A DNA stretch of 10,974 bases, from contig MHYD01000047.1 in assembly GCA_001824645.1 (NCBI GenBank), forward strand, positions 20,039-31,012, read 5' to 3'. Made by a program: the position numbers and the translations under genes. The stretch comes from Planctomycetes bacterium RBG_13_46_10. GTDB lineage: Bacteria; Planctomycetota; Phycisphaerae; Sedimentisphaerales; Anaerobacaceae. Shown here in pieces: positions 5,718-10,974 of the stretch (within the stretch, counting starts at the first letter, position 1; each line of letters begins with the position of its first letter). The notes below the pieces were generated by a model. It did no database searches. It was given only the letters and a program-made list of their open reading frames with translations, and was not told the origin of the DNA.

Positions 5718-5843
5718 GGTTTATATTTGGCTTGGTTTACGCCCTTAGGATACAAAAATTCTTTGGTCCGGATGTTAAACAGAAGTACTCGTTGATGTTT
5801 CGCAGAGATTAAAGAGAATGTTTTAAAAAGCCGGGAGGAATAG

Positions 5844-6233
5844 ATGTCTAAATTCAAACCGAAAGGAAGAGGACGAAAATTTATTCGGGAGGAAAATCCC
5901 AACAAAATCCGTAGGCAGATGACAAAAAATCATCTCGATGTACTACAAAATATAGAATTTTCCATAGTAACCGCCTGGCGAAACAACAGCAAAATCGATG
6001 ATAAGGTCGTTGCCTCAGCGTTAAAAACAGCTATAGAAGGCGTTGTGCCTGTTGATGAACTGTCGGTTTCATTAGTAAAAAATATTGAGGATACCCGGCT
6101 GCTTCGTGCGGATGTCCCTGATGAGATATGGAAAAATGGCCTGAAGGTAGTATTGGAATCTGTCTATAATCATTCAGACGCACAAACAGGCGATACGGAT
6201 TACCTCGATTTTGTGTCCGCGTTTATCTATTAG
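5844..6233 (+). CDS. Small conserved-looking protein of unknown function
   Basis: 129 residues. I do not recognise a family. The N-terminus (1-26, MSKFKPKGRGRKFIREEN onward) is strongly basic with several Lys and Arg, as in RNA- or DNA-binding tails. The rest is predicted helical and acidic, with two similar-looking helical stretches (about 30-62 and 80-110) and no cysteines or membrane segments. The ribosome site GGGAGGAA ends 5 bp before the ATG and is very good, so it is likely expressed. The coding base composition resembles the flanking core genes more than the repeat stretch upstream. It converges on the diguanylate cyclase with 84 bp between stop codons, where I see no clear terminator. 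Its nearest promoter-like site is the one at 5289-5316. Confidence 0.7.
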   Translation: MSKFKPKGRGRKFIREENPNKIRRQMTKNHLDVLQNIEFSIVTAWRNNSKIDDKVVASALKTAIEGVVPVDELSVSLVKNIEDTRLLRADVPDEIWKNGLKVVLESVYNHSDAQTGDTDYLDFVSAFIY

Positions 6234-6317
6234 AAGAATATTTTATGTGCATGGCAGACAAATATTTGAATATTGTTCTTTGGCAAGTCAAAATTTACTG
6301 GATTAAATAGGGAGAGG

Positions 6318-7376
6318 TCATTCGATGTCAGCGATGTCGCTTTGCGGCTGGCCGACGAGGTATATCCTGTTTTTGCCGCTGCGTTTTGCTTCCAGCAGTG
6401 CGCTGTCGGCCTTGTTGAAAAGCTCCTGTTCCGAAGAACCGTCGCGTGGAAAACTGGCTAAACCTCCGCTTATCGTGAGCACTCCCTTACCCTTCGGCCC
6501 CAGTCCGCCCTCTTCGAACTCCGCTTTTTCCAGCTCTTTTATAAATCGCTTTGCGATAAAGATTACTTCCTTCGGATGGTAACCGCCCGCCTTTCGGCGT
6601 GAATTTCGAATTTTAGAAATGGGGTCGTCCCAGAAGATAACGGCAAACTCGTCGCCGCCTATTCTGCCGACTACATCATGTACGCGACAGCAGCACCGCA
6701 TCAAAATTGCAGCCTGCTTTAAAATCATGTCCCCTACCGGATGACCGTAAACATCATTATATTGCTTGAAATTATCGATATCGAAAATCAGCAGTGTCAC
6801 CTGGCCGTCTTCTTCCTTTGCGTGCTCTAAAATCTGCCGGCAAAATTCCCAAATATATCTTCTATTCTTCAGGCCTGTCAAATCATCCGTTGTCGCCAAT
6901 ATTTCAAGCTGCTTTACCCGTTTTTCCAAACCCGCATTGATAGAAGCTGCCAACGCGGGTTCGGTTTGCCCGTGATATTCAGCAGAGGAAACCATAGAAA
7001 AAAAAGTCTTTAATTGGATGGGACATATTAAATAATCATCTGCAGTGCTCATCCCGTTAGAAGCCGGTCCGACAAACTGCCTGGCTATAGGCTCCTCATA
7101 CATTTGTGCCAGCAGAATGATTTTCGCTTTCGAGTTAGCTTCTCTTAAGCTTTTCAAAGCCGAACTTAGCCGGGCCGACAAACCGGCCATAACAATACCA
7201 ATTCCTGTAAAGTTGTTTTTAGCAATAGCCATTATTGCGTCCGGCATACTGCCGGTGACTTCACAAAGCTCCTTTGTAATGGCGTCGGCATCAAAAAAAG
7301 CCTTGTTGATATCACCCACAAGCAGAATCTTACCACTCACTCCATTAGAGGAAATTGGAACATCAGGACTTTTCAT
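6318..7376 (-). CDS. Diguanylate cyclase (GGDEF) with degenerate receiver-like N-terminus
   Basis: 352 residues. Residues about 14-135 look like a response-regulator receiver (ILLVGD at 17-22, ILLAQ, ADDYLICPI at 112-120) but without a recognisable phospho-acceptor Asp, so it is probably not phosphorylated in the usual way. A short helical linker (about 140-160) leads to the GGDEF domain: DDLTGLKNRR at 164-173, FDIDNFKQYND at 198-208, and the intact active site GGDEF at 240-244. The product-binding inhibitory site RxxD is present (Arg231-Asp234, five residues ahead of GGDEF). About 30 residues are inserted after the active site (about 250-290) compared with a typical domain. The expected role is making cyclic di-GMP from GTP with product feedback, in the cytoplasm. 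It has its own promoter-like site upstream. There is no membrane segment. Confidence 0.9.
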   Translation of the reverse strand: MKSPDVPISSNGVSGKILLVGDINKAFFDADAITKELCEVTGSMPDAIMAIAKNNFTGIGIVMAGLSARLSSALKSLREANSKAKIILLAQMYEEPIARQFVGPASNGMSTADDYLICPIQLKTFFSMVSSAEYHGQTEPALAASINAGLEKRVKQLEILATTDDLTGLKNRRYIWEFCRQILEHAKEEDGQVTLLIFDIDNFKQYNDVYGHPVGDMILKQAAILMRCCCRVHDVVGRIGGDEFAVIFWDDPISKIRNSRRKAGGYHPKEVIFIAKRFIKELEKAEFEEGGLGPKGKGVLTISGGLASFPRDGSSEQELFNKADSALLEAKRSGKNRIYLVGQPQSDIADIE

Positions 7377-7411
7377 CTCTCTGCCTAAGAAAAAACGATA
7401 ACGTAACTCTT

Positions 7412-7440
7412 ATGATAACAAACCAATTGAGAAAAATCAA
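7412..7440 (-). promoter_or_regulatory. Promoter for the diguanylate cyclase
   Basis: On the - strand: TTGATT (7435-7440), 17-bp spacer, TATCAT (7412-7417), with TGT directly before the -10 (extended -10). The leader would be about 30 nt, with GAGAG just ahead of the ATG. Confidence 0.5.
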
Positions 7441-7539
7441 CCTTACAAACCAAACGCAGGGATATAAGAGGAAAAAAGGAAAAAACAGATTGTCTTATCT
7501 TACATCGAATGTTTTCTTTCTTTTTCCACCAGAGTGGGA

Positions 7540-9540
7540 TTATTCGACTGTGGGCAGACCATCCAGATTTTTCTGTGCTTGTTGTGTATAAATACTGTCA
7601 GGATATAAGCTTATAAAATTCATTAAAGTTGCTCTGGCATCAGCCAGGCATTTTTTCTTCTGCTCCAAGTTTTCTTTATCCTGCTGTCGCCACAGCGTGA
7701 TTTTCAGCAGCGCCAACTCGTATAGAGCCTGTATTCCACCATCGGCATTCTGGAATTCTTTATGCAATTTGCTTAGTTGTTCAGCCCGGTGCTGCTCATC
7801 GGCAATAAGTTTGGCCTGGGCAAGTAAAATATTATCACGAAGGGGATCATCCTGAACTCCGGCCTGGCTGGATTCCAGCAGATCATTAAGGCGCCTCGAA
7901 TAATCCTGGCTATATGGATTTAACATAACAAATTCTGCAAGCCGTGCTCTTGAGCCAGCTTGTTGAGTCAGATTTTCAGGTCCTATGAGAACTCGAAGTT
8001 GAGCAATTTTTCTCTTTAGCTCTCCCATCTTGATTTCTGTAATCGCGGACTTAGCCGGTGGGCGAAATGGACTAAAGAATCGGCTTTCCTCCGTTTGTGC
8101 TTGTTTTAACAGTTTCATATGTTCTGCAAGACTGGCTTGTGCCTCTGCAAGAAGCTCATCCGCCTGCTCGAATAAAGCCAAACCCGTATAATATTTTGCA
8201 ATACGCCATCGCGATTCGAGCGATTCGGCACTTTGAGGAAAATCATCATAAAGACGGTACCAAACAGGCAACGATTCCCGATGCGGATAGTCATTATAGA
8301 AATGTAATAGCTCTTTCTGCCCGAGAAGCTCAATATCAGGTTTGTATTCATTTAAAAGCGCTTTGTAATAAAGCGTTATAGGCATACGGTCACTCACAGA
8401 ACGCTTTTTTTGCAGCTCAGTATAAAGTAACGTCGGCATCCACCACTGTTTGGGCGGATTGATAAATAAATCATATTGTTTCTCGAGCCATTGTTTTTTC
8501 CTCTGATACTTTAAATTATCGGGCAAGATAAACCAGCTTGGCCAACGGTCGTAACTTAATTGTACCTGAATTTCCTTTTTAAGCTCCTTCCGTAACGGTA
8601 TTGGCTCATCGGGATAAAAGAAACCCGTTAAATATCTTCTGACTGTTGGATCGTTAATTGTTGTGTCTAATGCTTCCGTTACGCTATGGTCATGAAATTC
8701 TGTCACATGCTCCGGATTATTTTTAGCCACATAAAGCTGATAATCTAATTCATCGAGACCCATTCTCATTTCAAAGGTTAGTACAGCCAATAGAAAAAAA
8801 ACAGAAGTAAATATCCAAACCAGACTTGGCCTATAACGTGTAAAATGACCTATGCCCAGAATTAATCCTGCTATTGCCAAAGCAATGAGCCAGGCACAAA
8901 CCCATGGCGCAAAAGAGAGTCCCCATTTAATAGGCTCTACCCCTCTGGCACCACCATAAAATCCCCAATAAAGAAGCTGGGGAGCCGTACATAATGCTAT
9001 TGCAGCAAAACGGGAGCGGAAACGAAGAGGGCGACATGCAGCAGCAATACAGCTAATTAAAACACAAAACGCAAAGGCCGGCAAATTGGCCAGGAAAAAT
9101 ATCTCCAGTATAAATAAAAGACTATATTGAAAGCTTAAAAGTTGTGATATAAGCACCGGCACAATTGCAAAAATACCCATTAATAATCCCAGCACAAGTA
9201 TCTGCCATGGATATTCAAATATACTTACAGCAGCGACCATGCTGAACCGATCCAGGCGCCTAAACCTCGGGGTAGTTATAAATTGAAATTCAAACGACCA
9301 AAATGAACCACCAACTATTTTCAAGAAGAAAAGACAGCACAATCCAAATGTTATAATAGCCAACAGCCAGCTTATCTGAACATTTTTATGACTGTAATGC
9401 AGTGCAGGACCAACCGCCATAAAAGATTTTGTGCCGCGAAGTGCCACGTCATCTGTATCACTACGGATACCGGAACCATTTCGTAAAGGAGCATTTGAAG
9501 CTACTTTGGGCGTTTTGATATGTTTGCTATTTTTAGCCAT
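7540..9540 (-). CDS. Large membrane protein with TPR-like C-terminal part
   Basis: 666 residues. A hydrophilic, possibly disordered N-terminus (1-50) is followed by about six membrane segments (about 55-75, 110-132, 138-168, 178-195, 207-232, 239-256). A soluble region of about 400 residues then carries helical repeats reminiscent of TPRs, clearest at 427-470 (RWRIAKYYTGLALFEQADELL) and 605-662. No enzyme motif is visible: no kinase, protease or ATP-binding signature. It resembles, from memory, planctomycete membrane/TPR proteins of unknown role. By topology it may scaffold a complex at the membrane; this is inference. It follows ahcY on the same strand after a 107-bp gap that contains inverted repeats. 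The ribosome site is weak. The cyclase lies 163 bp further downstream and has its own promoter. Confidence 0.75.
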   Translation of the reverse strand: MAKNSKHIKTPKVASNAPLRNGSGIRSDTDDVALRGTKSFMAVGPALHYSHKNVQISWLLAIITFGLCCLFFLKIVGGSFWSFEFQFITTPRFRRLDRFSMVAAVSIFEYPWQILVLGLLMGIFAIVPVLISQLLSFQYSLLFILEIFFLANLPAFAFCVLISCIAAACRPLRFRSRFAAIALCTAPQLLYWGFYGGARGVEPIKWGLSFAPWVCAWLIALAIAGLILGIGHFTRYRPSLVWIFTSVFFLLAVLTFEMRMGLDELDYQLYVAKNNPEHVTEFHDHSVTEALDTTINDPTVRRYLTGFFYPDEPIPLRKELKKEIQVQLSYDRWPSWFILPDNLKYQRKKQWLEKQYDLFINPPKQWWMPTLLYTELQKKRSVSDRMPITLYYKALLNEYKPDIELLGQKELLHFYNDYPHRESLPVWYRLYDDFPQSAESLESRWRIAKYYTGLALFEQADELLAEAQASLAEHMKLLKQAQTEESRFFSPFRPPAKSAITEIKMGELKRKIAQLRVLIGPENLTQQAGSRARLAEFVMLNPYSQDYSRRLNDLLESSQAGVQDDPLRDNILLAQAKLIADEQHRAEQLSKLHKEFQNADGGIQALYELALLKITLWRQQDKENLEQKKKCLADARATLMNFISLYPDSIYTQQAQKNLDGLPTVE

Positions 9541-9588
9541 AATTCAAGCTCATAAAAGACCAAAGCACCCGCATCCGTGTGCCTCGAC

Positions 9589-9638
9589 CAATTGATTAAA
9601 TGGTTAACCGGAAAATCAATTGCGTACGATTAACCATT
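9589..9638. repeat. Two interleaved 9-bp inverted repeats between ahcY and the membrane protein
   Basis: Pair 1: CAATTGATT (9589-9597) with AATCAATTG (9614-9622). Pair 2: AATGGTTAA (9599-9607) with TTAACCATT (9630-9638). Both are perfect, and the arms alternate, so the two hairpins cannot both form as simple stems. The palindrome GGTTAACC (9602-9609) lies inside. No T run follows in the direction of transcription. Confidence 0.7.
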
Positions 9639-9647
9639 CAACAATTA

Positions 9648-10907
9648 CTACGTCCCTTCACCACTTGTGGCTAAATATTTGACCTGCTCTGCTGTGAGTT
9701 TGTCGATGTTGATTGACATTGATTTCAACTTGAGCTTGCTTACCTGCTGTTCTATCTGGACAGGCACACCATGCACTGCAACAGCCAGCTTTCCTCTTCT
9801 TCTGACCACGTATTCTGCTTCCAGCGCCTGGGTCGCAAAGCTCATATCCATTACACTTGCAGGATGTCCCTTGGCTGCTGTAAGGTTAATAAGTCTGCCT
9901 TCACCCAAAAGATAAATACGCTTATTATTTTTCAGAATATACTCATCAACATGCTTGCGCACCCGATAGTTGACCTTTTTACTGAGTTTTTTCAAAGCCG
10001 GTATGTCTATTTCAACATTGAAATGACCGCTATTAGCGACAACCGCTCTATCTTCCATCAGGCGAAAATGCTCGGCTCTTATGACATGCTTATTGCCTGT
10101 AAGTGTCACGAACAGCCCTCCTATCTTGGCTGCCTCTGCCATCGGACAAACCTGGAAACCATCCATAGCAGCCTCAAGCGCCTTAATCGGATCAATCTCC
10201 GTAACAATAACGATAGCTCCCAAGCCTCTTGCCCGCATGGCAAAGCCTCTACCACACCAGCCATAACCTGCAACAACAATCTTTTTACCTGCCATAAGAA
10301 AATCAGTCGCTCGAATAATCCCATCAACTGTGGACTGCCCCGTGCCATAACGATTGTCGAACAAATGTTTAGTGGCTGCGTCATTTACAGCAATAACCGG
10401 GAATCTTAATAGTCCCGCTCTTTCCATGACCCGCAGACGGATAACGCCGGTAGTAGTCTCCTCCATACTCGCAATTATTCGATCGGCATCTTTTTTTCTG
10501 CTTGTATGCAGCTCGTTTACTAAATCAGCACCGTCATCAAAGGTAATAACCGGCTTATGGTCCAATGCCTGATTGATATGTTTGTAATAGATGCTGTGAT
10601 TTTCTCCACAGACAGCGAACACAGCGATTCCAAAATCCTTAACCATCGATGCAGCAACATCATCCTGAGTACTCAACGGATTAGACGCACACAGAACAAC
10701 ATCTGCCCCTGCTGCCTTTAAGGTTCGAGCAAGATTAGCTGTCTCAGCGGTTATATGCAGACAGGCGCTGATTTTCATGCCCTTTAAAGGTTTACTTTTT
10801 GAAAACCTCTCGCGAATATCCGCCAAAACCGGCATATCATTATCAGCCCAAAGAATACGCTTTTTGCCCCATGCCGCCAAAGAAAAATCAGAAACATCAT
10901 ATTTCAT
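9648..10907 (-). CDS. ahcY: S-adenosylhomocysteine hydrolase (adenosylhomocysteinase), short type
   Basis: 419 residues, complete. It splits S-adenosylhomocysteine into adenosine and homocysteine with tightly bound NAD, removing the product inhibitor of methyltransferases. Visible landmarks: HITAETANL at 51-59, the family signature CASNPLSTQDDVAASMV at 73-89, TFDDGADL at 122-129, EETTTGV at 149-155, NDAATKHLFDNRYGTGQS at 175-192 (catalytic Lys and Asp), the NAD-binding GYGWCGRG at 214-221, HFNVEID at 295-301, and LLGEGRLINLTAAKGHP at 333-349. It ends YLATSGEGT and lacks the KPxxYRY tail of the long eukaryotic/proteobacterial enzymes, so it belongs with the shorter archaeal/Thermotoga-like forms. 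Ribosome site AAAGGA lies 7 bp before the ATG, behind a good promoter. The membrane protein follows on the same strand. Confidence 0.97.
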   Translation of the reverse strand: MKYDVSDFSLAAWGKKRILWADNDMPVLADIRERFSKSKPLKGMKISACLHITAETANLARTLKAAGADVVLCASNPLSTQDDVAASMVKDFGIAVFAVCGENHSIYYKHINQALDHKPVITFDDGADLVNELHTSRKKDADRIIASMEETTTGVIRLRVMERAGLLRFPVIAVNDAATKHLFDNRYGTGQSTVDGIIRATDFLMAGKKIVVAGYGWCGRGFAMRARGLGAIVIVTEIDPIKALEAAMDGFQVCPMAEAAKIGGLFVTLTGNKHVIRAEHFRLMEDRAVVANSGHFNVEIDIPALKKLSKKVNYRVRKHVDEYILKNNKRIYLLGEGRLINLTAAKGHPASVMDMSFATQALEAEYVVRRRGKLAVAVHGVPVQIEQQVSKLKLKSMSINIDKLTAEQVKYLATSGEGT

Positions 10908-10936
10908 CTACAAATCCTTTCAAAAACAATCTTAAG

Positions 10937-10965
10937 ATTCTAAAATCAAACCTTGAATTTTGCAA
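10937..10965 (-). promoter_or_regulatory. Promoter of ahcY
   Basis: On the - strand: TTGCAA (10960-10965), 17-bp spacer, TAGAAT (10937-10942). The leader would be only about 20-25 nt, which leaves no room for an SAH or SAM riboswitch downstream of this start site. Confidence 0.5.
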
Positions 10966-10974
10966 CTCCTAATT

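Larger units (their letters stand above)
4551..5843. other. 1.3-kb repeat-rich stretch without a convincing gene
   Basis: Open frames here are short, lack family resemblance and mostly translate repeats. The contents are listed separately: a hairpin, the right copy of the direct repeat, an inverted pair of a dispersed element, a 28-nt palindrome, GTAG-headed hairpins, a promoter-like site, another dispersed element and an NKAN fossil. A purine-rich tract covers about 5351-5400 (G and A with few pyrimidines). About 4970-5130 shows nothing I can name. Confidence 0.6.

Noticed and set aside
5462..5905. 147-residue - strand frame
   Set aside because: It overlaps the start of the well-supported + strand gene at 5844, runs antisense through the NKAN fossil, has low-complexity Phe/Leu-rich content and no ribosome site or family resemblance.
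9589..9638. H-type pseudoknot from the interleaved inverted repeats
   Set aside because: One connecting loop would be a single nucleotide across a 9-bp stem, which is sterically unlikely. Alternative hairpins or protein sites fit better.
9771..10409. 212-residue + strand frame opposite ahcY
   Set aside because: It is the antisense shadow of a clearly conserved ahcY and shows no family resemblance of its own.
10908..10974. SAH or SAM riboswitch ahead of ahcY
   Set aside because: The leader after the visible promoter is only about 20-25 nt and no conserved riboswitch core is present in the 67 nt available; anything further upstream is outside the window.

Overview
The window reads as chromosomal DNA of a free-living bacterium, most likely a planctomycete of the Phycisphaerae/Sedimentisphaerales type. 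The evidence is family resemblance recalled from memory, not a search: a planctomycete-style metallophosphatase, a large membrane/TPR protein of a kind I associate with that class, and a decayed intergenic 'NKAN' repeat that I associate with the same genomes. Two bacterial gene blocks face each other around an accessory, repeat-rich centre.

Left block (1-2056, + strand): the end of a calcineurin-like metallophosphatase (5' end outside the window), then a membrane-anchored family 2/21 glycosyltransferase of the ceramide-glucosyltransferase/HpnI type.

Accessory centre (2057-5843). First comes a REP-associated tyrosine transposase (RAYT-like, HUH/Y1) embedded in four short hairpin elements, one inverted on its left and three direct on its right. 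Three of them share a 32-nt layout with constant flanks and loop while the stem bases covary. Next is a three-domain protein: zinc ribbon, a middle helical part, and a C-terminal nucleoside-deoxyribosyltransferase/TIR-like domain with the expected acidic residues. It looks like a stand-alone NAD/nucleotide-acting effector. Then a 79-residue orphan protein overlaps a RusA-family Holliday junction resolvase; this pair is bracketed by a 26-nt near-identical direct repeat. About 1.3 kb without a convincing gene follows (4551-5843). It holds an inverted pair of a widespread dispersed element, a perfect 28-nt palindrome, a cluster of GTAG-headed hairpins (a second, unrelated REP-like family), a consensus-like promoter with no gene close behind it, and the fossil of an 'NKAN' repeat reading frame.

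Right block: a small + strand protein of unknown function (5844-6233) converges on three - strand genes: ahcY (S-adenosylhomocysteine hydrolase, short type), a 666-residue membrane/TPR-like protein, and a diguanylate cyclase with a degenerate receiver domain. ahcY and the cyclase each have a readable promoter with 17-bp spacing. The ahcY/membrane-protein gap contains two interleaved 9-bp inverted repeats.

The outer genes look like ordinary housekeeping, envelope and signalling genes. The centre looks like a landing site for small mobile and selfish elements. The two observations most worth pursuing are the RAYT with its covarying hairpin set and the zinc-ribbon/NDT-TIR-like effector beside the repeat-bracketed RusA pair.
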